Origin: Diacronema lutheri
Taxonomy: Eukaryota > Haptophyta > Pavlovophyceae > Pavlovales > Pavlovaceae
Length of the DNA: 64,000 nucleotides
Reading direction: 5' to 3'
Assembly (NCBI GenBank): GCA_019448385.1
Contig: JAGTXO010000024.1
Location: 164,001-228,000 of the forward strand
Below the pieces are notes generated by a model that was given only the letters and a program-made list of their open reading frames with translations, was not told the DNA's origin and searched no databases. Below, in pieces: positions 9,940-21,182 of the stretch; position 1 is the stretch's first letter; each line of letters opens with the position of its first letter. The translations under genes were made by a program, and so were the position numbers.

Positions 9940-12200
9940 ATGGGCGGCGACGACGACGAGGGCTACGGCGCGGCGTTCCGGTCCGTGCGGAGCACGCCGG
10001 CCGAGTACGTGGCCGCCACCGCCATTCAGGCCAGCTGGCGTGGTCGCGCCGCGCGCAAGCGCCGCCCGTCGACGCGGCTGCTTGTGCCGCGCCGATGGGT
10101 GCCAGCCGCGGGCGCGACGGCCGCGTGGGCGCCGGGCCACCGGCTCTTCGAGGACGTGGTGTGCGACGACCCGCGCGCGTTTGGCATCAGCCCGCAGCTT
10201 CTCGCCTCGCTCCTCCGCACGCCCGCCCCGCTCCCGCCGCGCGCGCGCTACGCGCCCACGCGGCTGCTGCTGCACGGCGCGTGGCTCGCCGTCTTCGGGC
10301 GCAACTCGCCGCTCCGGCTGCTCGCCGGGCCGGCGGGCGCGCACGGCATGCGCGTCAAGTCGTTCTTCGGCGCGGCGGAGCGCGAGGCTCTCTTCGAAGA
10401 CGTTTGGCGCAAGCTCACCGCCGAGGCCGAGGCGCCGCGCGCGACGCTGCTCGCCGAGGCGCGCACGGTCGAGAAGCGGCTCAACTTCCCGGACACGACG
10501 CGCGCGGGCGCGGCGGTCGCGGGCGACGCGAGCGCGCTCGGCGCGCCCTTCTTCGTCTCCAAGACGTTGATGGACTACCTCCTCGAGGTGCCGCGCTTCG
10601 TCAGGCTACCGAGTGGCTGGGTTGCGCCCCTCGAGCGCGCGCCGCCTCCGCCGACGGCGGCGGCCGCCGACGCGGCGCGCCGCTCGGCGCAGCCGCTCGG
10701 CGGCGCGCGCGAGCACGAGGTAGGCGCGCGCGGCGGCTGCGGCGGCGGCGGCGGCGGCGGCGACGGCGGCGCGCCGGCGTGGCGCTCGGGCTCCGCCGCG
10801 CCCTTCTCATCCTCCTTCGCGCCGCCCAGTGCGGCGCACGACGATGGCAGCGGCCGGCAGCCCTTTGGCCTCGGCTTCGCGCCGCCATCGTACGAGCCGC
10901 GCGAGCCGCGCGAGCGGCCGCGCGGCGGCCTTGGGTACGGCGAGCGCGACGCGGCTGGCCGGCCGCGCGGCCGCTCGAGCTCGCCTGCGCGCCGCCTGCT
11001 CAACCGCGCGGCCGGGCGCGCACGGCTGCTCGACCTGCGGCTCGCCTCTCCGAGCGGAGCGCGTCGCGCGCCGCCGCTTTCCGACGGCGGCCCGTCGGGC
11101 CCCGCGCCGTACCGCGCATCGCCGCCGCGCGAGGCGGGCGCGCGCGGCGCGGTGCCGCCGCCCCCGCCGCCCCCGCACGCGCCGCCCGTCGAGGTGCTCG
11201 GCTGGGCACTCGCCGCGCTCGAGCACCTGCTCTGGCGCGACTTTGCGCGCGCGATCGACGCGTTCCGCGCGTGGGACGAGGATGGTGACGGCCAATTGCG
11301 CGTCGACGAGCTCGTGCGCGGCGTGCGCTCTGTGGGCGTGCCCCTCTCGCGCGCGCACGAGCGCGCGCTCCGCGCGGCGCTCGGCGCGCGCGCCGCCGCG
11401 GGCGAGGGCATCGCCTACGCGCAGCTGCACGCCGCCGTCTTCCGGCGCTCGCGCGCCGCGTTGCTCGCGCTCATGCGCACCGACGACGACGCCGCCGCCG
11501 CCACCGATGACGACGACGACGGCGGCGCCGGGTTTGGCGAGCGGCGCGGCGGCATGCCGGACGCGCGCGCGCGCGCGCAGATGTACGGCCCGCGCGCGCT
11601 CGAGCTCGAGCGCGCGCGCACGTGGCGGCCGCCGCTCGGCCCGTCGCCGCTCGATACGCCGAGCCCGCGCGCCTCGCCGCGCCGCGCAGGCACGCCGCCC
11701 GCGCGCCGGCCGCCACCAATGCTCGCCTCGCCGTACGCGGCGCCGCGCGCGCTGGGCGGCGCGCGCGCGCCGTCGCCGCCGTTGTCCCGCGGCTCGCCGC
11801 CGCACTCGCCGCCGCCGCTCGGCGCGCCACGCGCGCCGGCCAACAGCCGCGCGCGGCTGCGCGCGCGCGTCGAGAGCGTGGCGCTCGCGCCTGCTGCGCT
11901 CGACGAGCTGCTGCTTGGCGGTGGCGGCCGGCGCGATGAGGCCCGCGTCCGCGTCGCCGTGCGCCTGCCGCCCTGCCTCGAAGCTGCCGCCGCGCCGCCC
12001 GCGCGTGGCGGCGCGCGGCCGGACGGCGCGGCCACGCTCGCCGCCGGCGCGGGCGGCGCGGCGGTCGCTGCCGAGACGGTCGCGTCGCTCCGGCTCGACG
12101 GCGCAGAGGCGGAGGAGCTCGGTTGGCTGCTCCTCGCGGGCGACGACGTTGCCGCCGAGCGCTCGATCGCCTTCGAGCTCCTCGCCGAGCGCGTGCCCGC

Positions 12201-12231
<31 letters not shown>

Positions 12232-14392
12232 AGCGGCAGCGATGGCGACGACGACGACGGCCGCGCGCGCGCGCTGCTCGGGCGCGCGCATCTTGACCTG
12301 GCGCGCGTGCTCGACGGCGGCGACCTGCGCTCAGCCCGGCTGCCGCTCTACGCTGCGCGCGCGCGCGCCGGCCCCATCGGCGGCGGCGGCGGTGGCGTCG
12401 GCGGCGCGCCCGTCGGCTGGGTGCGCGTCTCAACCGACGCGGCGGGCGCGCTCGGCGCCGCGCGCGCGCGCGCTGCCGCGCTCGACGACGCGCGCGGCGC
12501 CGACGGGCTGCTGCCGCCGCGCTGGCAGCACTCGGCGCGCGGGCCCGTGCGCGTCGCTGAGCACACGCGCCCGTCCGCGCTCGACGGCGCGCAGCTCGAC
12601 GCGTGGGCGCCGCGGCCGCGCGCCGAGCGCTCGCCGCGCGCCTCGCCGCGCCGTCGCTCGTCGCCGCCGCCGCCGCCGCCGTGGCGCGCCGGAGGCCGTT
12701 ACGACGGCACGGCCGAGCGCTCGGCGGCGGCGCGCGGCGACGCTGGCGCCGAATGGGCGGCGCGGTCGCGCGGCGCCGCCGCGTTCACCGCCGACGCCGC
12801 CGCCGCCGCGCAGCTGGAGGTGCCGCCCCTTGGCCACGTGAGCGTACATGTGCGGCGCGTGCGCGCGGCCGGCGCGCCGCCCGCGTCCGCTTTCGTGCTC
12901 GCCGCGCTCGGCGCGCACGCGCGGCGCGCGCTGCCGGCGGACGGCGGCTCGCCGTCGGCGGCGGAGCGCGCGAGCGCGCTCTCCGTCGCGCGGCTGCCCG
13001 TCAGCGCGCGCGAGCTCGCGCGCGGCACGGCGCTCGTGCTGAGCGTCTACGGTTGGCACCCCGACGTGGGCGAGCGGCTGATCGGGCGCGTGGGCGTGGA
13101 GCCCGCGACCGTCGCCGAGTGGGGCGAGATCTCGCGCACGTGGGCGCTGCATACGCCGTCGGGCCAGTTTGGCGGCGAGCTCCTCGCCGACCTCTCGTGG
13201 ACGCCGTACCTCGACGGCGACGGCACGCAGCCGCTCGACCGCGCGCCACGCGCGCGGCGCGCGCGCGCTGTCGGCCTCGGCCTCGGCTCGTCGCGGCCGC
13301 TGCCGGCGTCCTTCGACCCGCTCGACCCGTACGCGCACGAGTACGCGCGCGCGCGCGCGCGCGGCGGCGCGCGCCCGCCGGCGACCCGTCGGAGTCCGGG
13401 TGGGATGGCCCGTCGGAGTCCGGGTGGGATGGCCCGTTTGAGTCCTTCCCGTACTCCGACGGCCGCCGCGCCGGGCCGCGCGGCCGCGCGTCGAGCCCGG
13501 CGCCGCTGCTCGGCCGCGCGCGGCCGGTCGGATGGGACGGCTACTCGGACGCGCGCGTCGTCGAGGCGGAGCTCGCCTCGCTCATCGACTCGCTACGCGG
13601 CGCGCACGGGATCGTCGGCATGACGCTCGACGACGACGATGGCGCGCTCGTCGCGCCCGCCGACGTGACGCGCGCGACGCGCGTGCTCCTCGCGGCCGAG
13701 CGCGTCGGTCGCGCCCTCGCCGCGCACCGCGCGCCGCGTTCCTCGTCGATCTTCAGCTCGACGACGCGCGGCTTGACGAAGCAGCGCCCGCTCGACGATG
13801 GCGTCGCTGGGCGCCTCTGCTCGCTCGAGATTGACGTGGCAGAGGGCAGGGGCCTGCCCACCAAGAACGCAGCGGACGGTGCGTGCCGCGCGCGCGCGTG
13901 CGCGCGTGCGTGCGCGCGCGCGCGCTGACCGCTGACTGTGCCGCTGACCGCTGACTGTGCGCGCTGACCGCTAACTGTGCCGCGTCCGACCGCTGACTGT
14001 GCCGCGTCCGACCGCTAACTGTGCCGCGTCCGACCGCTGACTGTGCCGCGTCCGACCGCTGACTGTGCCGCTGACCGCTGACTGTACCGCTGACCGCTGA
14101 CCGCTGACTGTACTGCTCGCGGCGCGAGCAGGCGCCTCCGACCCGTACGCCGAATTGCACCTCCTCGACGTCGAGGCGGCGCGCGAGCAGAGCGTGCGCA
14201 CCGAGGTGGCGGCACGCACGCTCGCACCACTGTGGCGCGAAGGGCGCTGCTCCTTTGAAGTGCCCGCGACTTTTGCGGGCGTGCACGTGCTCGTCTACGA
14301 CCATGCGGGGATGGGCGGCAGGCACCAGCTGATGGGCGAGCTCATCCTCTCGGCGGCGGAGGTCCTCGACCTCGCCGCGCACGGCGCGCGCC

Positions 14393-14432
<40 letters not shown>

Positions 14433-16231
14433 GGACGCGCTTGGCGAGTGGCATGCCCTCACGCAGCCGCCCGGCTCAGCGGACGGCGCAGGCGGCTCTG
14501 TCCGGCTGTGGTTACGCAGCTCGGCAGTTGACGAAGCGCATGGCGCCGCGCTCGTCAGCTCGCCGTATGCGCGCGCGGCGAGCGCCGAGCTGCGCGCCGA
14601 CGTGGCACAGCGCCTCGCCCGCGAGCGCACGCCGCCCTCGTCGGGCCTGCTCGGCATGGACAGCGCGGGCAGCGGCACGCGCGCGCGCTGGGAGCCCGCA
14701 AAGTGGCCGGCGGACGAGGCGTACGCAACGCTGAGCGTGCGACTGCTCGAGGCACGCGGGCTCAAGGCGGGCGACGCGAACGGCCTCTCCGACCCGTACG
14801 CGCGCGTCTTCTGCGCGGGCTCGATCTGGCAGACGTCCGTCGTGGCCAGGACGCTCGACCCGCGCTGGGACGAGCAACGCGAGTTTGCGATCGACCGGTC
14901 CGACGCGCTGCTGCACGTCGTCATCTTCGACTGGGACGCATACAACTCGCACGACTACCTCGGCGAGCTGCTCATCCCCGTCGCCGCGCTCGCGCAGCAC
15001 GGCGCCGGCGCGCACCGCGCGTGGTACGAGCTTGGCGCAGCCGAGCCGTCGGCGGGCGTGCGCGGTCGCGTCCTCGTCGAGAGCCGCTTCGAGACGGTCG
15101 AGCTCGCGCGCGACCTCTTTGGGGGGCACGGCCGGGCCGACGCGCTCTTCGCGCGGCACGGGCGCAAGGCGACGCAGGAGGTGGCGCACGAGCTTGGCCT
15201 GCGCGCGGCGCGCGCCGCCGGCGGTGCGGCCGGCAGCGCGGCGCGCGCGCCGGCGCGCGCCGCCGGCGGTGGCGGCGGCGGCGGCGGCGGCGATGGTGGC
15301 GGCGCGCGCGCCGAGCCCGAGCCCGACGAGTTTGAGGACGACACGCCGCTCATGACGGCCGCCGACCTGCCGCCCGACGCACAGGCGCGCGCCGCGGCGG
15401 CGTGCCGCCGCGCCGCAAGCCCGTCGCCTCACACGGCCGCGCGTCCCCTCCCCGTCGCCTCACCCCGCCCGCGCGTCCCCTCCCCTCCTCACCTCCTCCC
15501 CTCCTCCCCTCTCCGCCCGCCGCGCCCGGCCGGCCGGCCCGTTGGCGCAGGCGGAGGCGGCGGAGCACCGCAAGCCGCACAAGTCGGCGGGCGCGGGCAT
15601 GACGACGGGCACCGGGCTCGAGCTCGACACGAAGCTCGTGCGCGTGCCGCGCGCGCAGCGGCGGATGCGCGTGCACGTGCGCCTCTTGCGCGCGCGCCAG
15701 CTCGGCGTCGGCGACTGGACGGGCTCGAGCGACCCGTACGCCGTCGCCTTCGTGGGCGCGAGCTACGTGCGCACGCCGGTTCGCACGCGCACGCTCGCGC
15801 CGCAGTGGGACAGCGAGGCGACCCTCGACGTGCCGCTCGACGGCTCGGCCCTCGCGCAGCGCGCGCTGCACATCGTCGTCTTCGACTGGGACTTTGACAG
15901 AACCGACGACTTCTTGGGTGAGGTGCTCGTGCCGATGGCCGAGTTGCACGCGCTGCGGCACGGCACCAAGCTCGAGCGCTGGTTCCGACTGACCGGCGCG
16001 GACGGCGCGAGCGTGAGCGGCGCGGTCCTCCTCGAGCTGCGCTCCGTCGTCGAGGCGGACAGGGCCGACGACGCCTGCAGCAGCGCCGAGGGCACGCCGC
16101 GTGCGCGCATGGGCTACGCGCCGCGCGTCGGCGAACGCGGTGCGGGCGAGGACGGCGCGGGCGATGCCTATGGCGATGTCGACGAGTACGACGACGAGCA
16201 CGACGGCCGAGCCGGCCAATCCCGCGGGTGA
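9940..16231 (+). CDS. Giant IQ / EF-hand / multi-C2 protein
   Basis: The start is the ATG at 9940. Exons: 9940 to about 13340, about 13496-13878 (this junction is uncertain), 14132-15414 and 15551-16231, around 1,900 residues. An IQ motif (AATAIQASWRGRAARKRR) is near residue 25-42. An EF-hand (WDEDGDGQLRVDEL) is near 445. A degenerate C2-like region covers 12.83-13.2 kb. Further C2 domains lie at 13.8-14.4, 14.7-15.1 and 15.65-16.05 kb; the last two carry Asp-rich calcium loops (NGLSDPYARVF, VIFDWDAYNSHDYLGE, VVFDWDFDRTDDFLGE). Linkers are Ala/Pro/Arg-rich. Such proteins bind membranes and calmodulin in response to calcium, as in ferlins and synaptotagmins. No transmembrane helix is obvious except a weak Val/Ala stretch near the end. 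A membrane-trafficking or signalling role is inferred. Confidence 0.8.
13386..13443 (+). repeat. 24-bp tandem repeat at a frame discontinuity
   Basis: Two exact copies and a divergent third of a unit containing cgtcggagtccgggtgggat, directly after an alternating CG tract (13340-13378). Convincing coding sequence is in one frame before this point and in another after it. Confidence 0.75.
13925..14115 (+). repeat. Short tandem repeats filling a C2-gene intron
   Basis: Nearly the whole intron 13879-14131 is built from ccgctgactgtg, with or without a cgcgtccga insert, repeated about nine times with t/a exchanges. It lacks the unique spacers of a CRISPR array and sits between an in-phase GTGCGT donor and a CAG acceptor. 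Confidence 0.85.
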
Positions 16232-16295
16232 GCGTGGCCCCGGCCCCGGCCAGCACTGGGCTCTTGGTAATTTGCTCGTCAGAGCTGTTGTCACA

Positions 16296-16327
16296 AGAAC
16301 GTTCTGAGAGTTGTCACAGAACGTTCT
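16296..16327 (+). promoter_or_regulatory. Paired palindromes resembling heat-shock elements
   Basis: The perfect palindrome agaacgttct occurs at 16296-16305 and again at 16318-16327, inside a 22-bp direct repeat. It ends about 40 bp before the ATG at 16368. Inverted nGAAn/nTTCn units are the known binding form of heat-shock factor, and downstream aacagaacgg copies add further GAA units. The region is also one of the less GC-rich patches in the window, as expected of a promoter. Binding by HSF is inferred from sequence only. Confidence 0.5.
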
Positions 16328-16367
16328 GAGAATAACAGAACGGAACAGAACGGAACCGACGAGCGAA

Positions 16368-18715
16368 ATGTCCGCGAAGTGGAGGGACGCCGCCGTCGAG
16401 GCAGCGGCGCGCGCGCGAGAGTTGCAGGAGCGGGCGGCGGCGCGCGCATGGGAGGTGATCGACCAGGCGCAGCAGGTGCCCGCCCAGATGCAGCAGCACG
16501 CCGAGCTGATCCGGAGCGACGCGCAGGCGCAGGCGACGCACGCGCACGCACAGGCGGCGCAACTGCTCGAGCACGCGCAGCAGCACGCCGCGCGCGCCGA
16601 CCCGCGAGCGCTTCTGACGAAAGCGATGCCCTCGTTGCAGCCTACGCCAGCTGCTCAGGCGCAACTCGCGCCGCCCGCCGTGCCCACGGCCGGCGGGCAG
16701 CGCATGTCGCGCGTGTCGGAGCGCGACGCGCGGCAGTGGTCGGGCGAGGAGGGCGGCGGCGAGGAGGGCGTGCAGGCGGAGGCGGCGGCGGAGGCGGAGG
16801 CAGAAGCAGAAGAGGGGGCAGGAACGGATGCGCAGGCGGAGGCGGAGGCGGAGGCAGACGAGGGGGCAAGAACGGAGGCGGAGGCGGAGGCGGAGGCGGA
16901 GGCGGAGGCGGAGGCGGAGGCGGAGGCGGAGGCGGAGGCGGAGGCGGAGGCGGAGGCGGAGGCGGAGGCGGAGGCGAAGGCGGAGGCGGAGGCGGAGGCG
17001 GGGGCGGAGGCGGAGCGGCAGCTGCACGAGCAACTGCTCGTCGAACAGCAGCAGCAGCAGCGGCAGCAGCAGCAGCAATGCGAACAATCGGACGCAGTCG
17101 TGCAGGCGCGCATCCGTGCATCCGAACTCGAGCGGTTGCGCGCCGAGCCGCACAGCGACGACGGTAACGGCGCGCCCTCGCGCAGCCGCGCGGCCGCTCG
17201 CTTGTGCAGCTGATCGCGCCGCTCGCGCTCGTGTGCACCGTGATCGGTGTTGCGATCACGAGTGGCTCGCTCGGCTCGTCGCTCCCGACCGACGCCATCT
17301 TCGCGACGCCGACGTTGACGCCGACGCCGGCGCCGACGGCGGCGCCGGCGCCCGAGCCCATGCGCGTGCCGCGCGCGCGTGGCGCGTCGGTGACGTGCGA
17401 CGTGCCCGCCGCGCCCGCACACGCGCCGCTCGCCGCCTGCGCGCCGACGGCGCTCACGCGCGAGCTGGGCGCGCGCTTCGCCGGCGTGCGCGCCGAGCTG
17501 CTCGCCGCGCGCGACGCGCCGCCGCGCGCGGCCTCGACGGCGCAGGCCGCGTGGCGGCGGCGGCACGGCTGCGTGCGCGGCGTCAACCTCGGCTCGTGGC
17601 TGCTCGTCGAGCGTTGGATGGTGCCCGCGGACGAGCCGGTGCGCACGAGCGACGGCGACGAGATCCCATCGCCGTTCAGCGGCGAGCGCTTCGCCGGCGC
17701 GCGCGACGAGTGGACGCTCTCGCAGCTGCTGCGCGAGGCGGGCGAGGTCGGCGCGCTCGGCGCGTTCCGCGCCGCCTTCGTCTCGCGCGCCGACTTTGAG
17801 CGCATCGCGTGCCTCGGGCTGAATGCGGTACGCGTGCCCCTCGGGTACTGGCTCGTCGCCGATGCGCCGTCGACGCCCTATGTGCGCGGCGCCGGGCTGC
17901 GCCAGCTCGACGACGCGATCGGCTGGGCGGACGAGCTGGGCATCCGCGTGCTCCTCGACGTCCATGGCGCGCCGGGCGGGCAGAACGGCGCCGCGACGAG
18001 CGGCCACGCGGACGTGGCGTGGTCGGCGCAGGACTTTGACGTCGACGCGGCCGTCGACATTGTGCGCCTCCTCGCGCAGCGCTACGCGCGCAGCCGCGCC
18101 GTGGTGGGCCTCGAGCTCCTCAACGAGCCACGCCTGCCCGCGCCCGTCGCGCTGCGCTACTACGCGCGCGCGATCGCGGCGGTGCGGCTGGCGGGGATGC
18201 GCGCGGCGGACGTGGCGATCGTGCTCAGCCTGACCGAGCTCTCCGCCCTCCTCGAACCCGCGTCCGTCTGGCGCGCGCTCCGCGTGCCCGGCGCGCTGCC
18301 CGACGGCGAGAACGTGCTGCTCGACGTGCACCTGCACTACGCGCTGCTGCCCGCGCTGCTCGACGAGCTGCCGCTCTGCTACGTGCTCGGCGAGCTCGTC
18401 GACAAGCAGGCTGAGCTGCTCGACCTGCTCGGCTTCCCCACGCTCGTCGGCGAGTGGTCGTTGCGCGTGCCATGGCGAGGGCCGCACGCCGCGCAGTTTG
18501 ACGCGCTGTCCGCGGCGCAGCAGGGCGCGCTCCTTGCCGCGTTCGCGCAGCGGCAGGTGCGCGCGTACGCGGCGCACAACGCGTCGGTCGGCGGCTTCTT
18601 CTGGGCGTGGCGCGCGCCGAGCTCCGAGGCCGCGTGGAGCTACGAGTACGCGCTCGCGCGCGGCTGGCTCGCAAAGGACGCGTGGCCGAGCAGCTGCCCG
18701 TCGGCCGCGCGCTGA
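16368..18715 (+). CDS. Membrane-anchored GH5 exo-beta-1,3-glucanase with acidic repeat tail
   Basis: Two frames are best read as one spliced gene. Frame one (from ATG 16368) encodes an Ala/Gln-rich helix, a long Glu-Ala repeat and a Gln run, and stops at 17213. Frame two, open from 17168 to 18715, begins with a basic stretch and a membrane helix (LIAPLALVCTVIGVAITSG) but has no ATG before it, so an upstream exon must supply the start. The junction lies between about 17097 and 17209. The luminal part is a glycoside hydrolase family 5 domain: RGVNLGSWLLVERWM, NAVRVPLGYW, ELLNEP (acid/base Glu) and LVGEWSL (nucleophile Glu). This matches fungal-type glucan 1,3-beta-glucosidases. A type II protein acting on wall, scale or storage beta-glucan is inferred. 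Confidence 0.8.
16873..17022 (+). repeat. Coding hexanucleotide repeat (gaggcg)n
   Basis: About 24 consecutive gaggcg units encode alternating Glu and Ala, with single-base variants near 16975 and 17000. Shorter blocks of the same unit occur at 16778-16860. A CAG/Gln run follows at 17047-17079. Confidence 0.9.
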
Positions 18716-18984
18716 CGTCGGCGTGCCGCAGAGGTAGGCGCAACGCGTTTGCAAAGTGGGTCGGCCGCGCTGCTCGCCACGCTGGCGTCGCTGACCCCAC
18801 CGCACTGTCCGGGCGCGCTAGTCGAGCAGCTGCCGCCTCATCGCATGACGAATGGCGGTAGGGTCTGGCGGCTAACCCATGTCGAGCAGCTGATGACGAG
18901 CGGCGCTGAAGGGCCTGCAGCCACCCCCCTTTCCAGCGAGCAGTGTGTCCAAAATACAACGGGGTCATGACGCGTTCGCCCCCG

Positions 18985-20614
18985 CTAGGCGCCGTCGTTG
19001 CGCGCGCTTTGCGTGTCCTTGCCGCGCGAATCGGCCGCGATGGCCACGCTGAAGAGCTCGCCCTGCGCGCCAGCCGGACGGAATCGGGCGCAGAGCGGCG
19101 CGCTCGGCTCGGCGCGCAGCGCGCGCGCACGGCGCGCGACGGAAGCGTGCGCGCGCGTGGCGCGCGCGCGCGCACGAGCTTGACGGTCGTGTCCTTGCCG
19201 TCAATGCGCTCCTTTGTGCGCTCGTACCGGATGAGCGCAGAGAGGCCGCCATCGCGCTCGGCCTTTTCAATCATGGAGGGCAAGTTGAGTGGCGCGCCCG
19301 TGTCGAGCGGCCTGATGCGGCCCGACGCGACCATGTCCATCAGCCGCGAGAGCCGGAGGGCGAGCGCGGAGAAGGCGGCGTAGCGCAGGCACTCGATGCA
19401 GCCGAGGATCGCGCCGAGTCGGAAGACGAGCTCGTCGTCGAGCGCGTGCGTGGGCAGCTCGTTGGAGCGCATGGCGCGCAGGAGGGTAGGGACGGGTGGC
19501 ACCTGGATCTCGGGCGTGAGCTCGATCGCCTCAAGGAACTGCTCCATCTGCCCGACCTTGCGCGCCATCGCGTTGCATAGCGACTCCTCGCCCGGCGGCG
19601 TCTCGGAAAGGCGGTCGCTCCATGCCTCCCTCGCCGACGCGATCACGACCCAGAAGCCGAGCTGCTCGAGCGGCGCGTCGCCCGCGAGCTCGCTGATTGT
19701 CGGCTTGCTCTCCTCCGCGCGGTTCGCCTGCTCGAAGGCCGCGTTGAGCGCCTTCTCGCGCCCCTCGACAGCGACGGCGAGCGGCGCGTCAAACTTGCGG
19801 TTCGACGCGATCAGCTGCGAGAGGGTTGTGCGGAGATGCGCGCTGCCCGCCTCGTCGCCCGCCTGCTTGCGCCGGATCGATTCCGCCATCAACCACACCT
19901 GGAAGCGCTTGATCACGTAGTCGCGGTTCGCCTGCACCCACTCGTCCAGCGCGCCGCGCTCGACCACGCCGCACAGCGCCTGCGCGCGCAGCGCGGGCGC
20001 GGGCGCGAGCGCGAGCGCGGGCGGGCGCGAGCGCGCGGCGGTGAGCGCCGCGCCACGCGCGCGAGCGCGCGCGCGCGCGCTGCCCCGCCTCGCACCTGCA
20101 GCACGTCCGCGTTGGACGAGGCGCGCGGCAAGCGCAGCTCGGCCCAGCGCTCCGGCTGCACGCGCATGAACGGGTCGCCGCCGATCAGCTCGACGCTGCT
20201 CAACCCCACCGTCTCCTGCTTCACCTCATCGAGCTCGGGCACGAGCCCGGGCGGCGCGAGCACGAGCTTCTCGCCGCCCACTGTCTGCTGCATGCCGAGC
20301 GCGCTCCGCCGGTCGACGGGCGGCTGCGCATCGGGCGCGTCGTCGTCCGTCAAGAACTCGTCGGGCTCGGGCGCGGGGCTGCTGCTCCGCGCGGGCGCGC
20401 CCGCGCCGCCAAAGCCGGCCGCCTTCTTGCCCGCCTTACTCCCCTTCTTTCTCCCCTCCTTTGCAGCGGCCATCCGCGCGCATGCGCCCCTGCTCCGCGC
20501 CGCGCCCGTCGCAAGGCCATTGACGGCGCGCGCAGGCGCGCGCGCGGTCCAAGCGGCAGCCAGCCCGCCGTGACTGGCGAGCGCGCCGACGACGAGCAGC
20601 ACGAACGTGCGCAT
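18985..20614 (-). CDS. Probable plastid-targeted protein of unknown function
   Basis: Three exons, 20614-20096, 19979-19176 and 19062-18985, join in phase to 466 residues. The start MRTFVLLVVGALASHGG is a clear ER signal peptide. It is followed by an Ala/Arg-rich, acid-poor stretch, the bipartite arrangement used for plastids of secondary origin. The mature part is largely helical, with DEWVQANRDYVIKRFQVWLM, LRTTLSQLIASNRKFDAPLA and LGFWVVIASAREAW. I do not recognise the family and see no catalytic motif. Introns start GTGCGA and GTGCGC. The gene is divergent from GLDC across 568 bp. Confidence 0.78.
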
Positions 20615-21182
20615 GCCCACGGCTGCGGCGACGGCGGCGGCGCTGCTGCGGCGGCCGCGCGCGGTGCGGCTCGCGGCAGGCGCGCTTCGGCGCTGCGCGA
20701 ATGATGGGGGCGCTCACCGCGTGGCCACCCCAAAAAGGACGCCCCACGAATGAAGGGGCAGTGCACTTGTACGCCCGACCTTTTCCAGTGGCCGTTTTGA
20801 AAAGGGGCACCGAACTTTTCCTTTCCGCTCGGCCGTTTGACCGCTGCAGTGATGAGTGCGGCGCACGCGTGTTGGGCGCCGGCGTCGCCGGCGAGCGGGG
20901 GGCGACGGCGGCGCGCGGGGAAGGGTCCGGCCAGTGCTGTGGTTTGGCGCCTCGGCGGCCTCGCGCCGTGGCCTCCGACCCCGCCGCGCCGCTCACGCGC
21001 GCGCACGCCGCGCCGCGCCGGGCGCGCCGCGCGCCAATAATTGGAGCTCGCTAATTGATTTTTCCCGCACCTTCTCTCAGCACAGCGTCACGCCCGCCGT
21101 GCACAGGCGAAGGCGTCTCTGGGCTGATTCACGAGCGTCAGCGGTTGTTCGTTCGTCCGACCCCGCCGCGCACCTCGAGACG
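20615..21182. other. Divergent intergenic region, no gene seen
   Basis: This 568-bp gap separates the starts of the plastid-type protein and GLDC. It holds less GC-rich patches (20745-20850, with pyrimidine runs such as cttttcctttccgctc, and 21030-21080), consistent with two promoters. No coding signal or RNA gene is evident. Confidence 0.6.

Noticed and set aside
10807-12291. Long open frame antisense to the C2 gene
   Set aside because: The sense strand carries IQ, EF-hand and C2 motifs with codon-position bias; the antisense product is a featureless Arg/Ala/Gly polymer.
13925-14115. Regular repeats resembling a CRISPR array
   Set aside because: Units abut without unique spacers, vary in length, and sit inside a spliced intron of a eukaryotic gene.
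16655-18805. 716-codon antisense frame over the glucanase
   Set aside because: It depends on the (gaggcg)n repeat and on mirror translation of the GH5 domain. No motif, and no ATG context better than chance.
18749-18970. Short open frame downstream of the glucanase
   Set aside because: 74 codons without motif or partner; it probably represents the 3' UTR between convergent genes.
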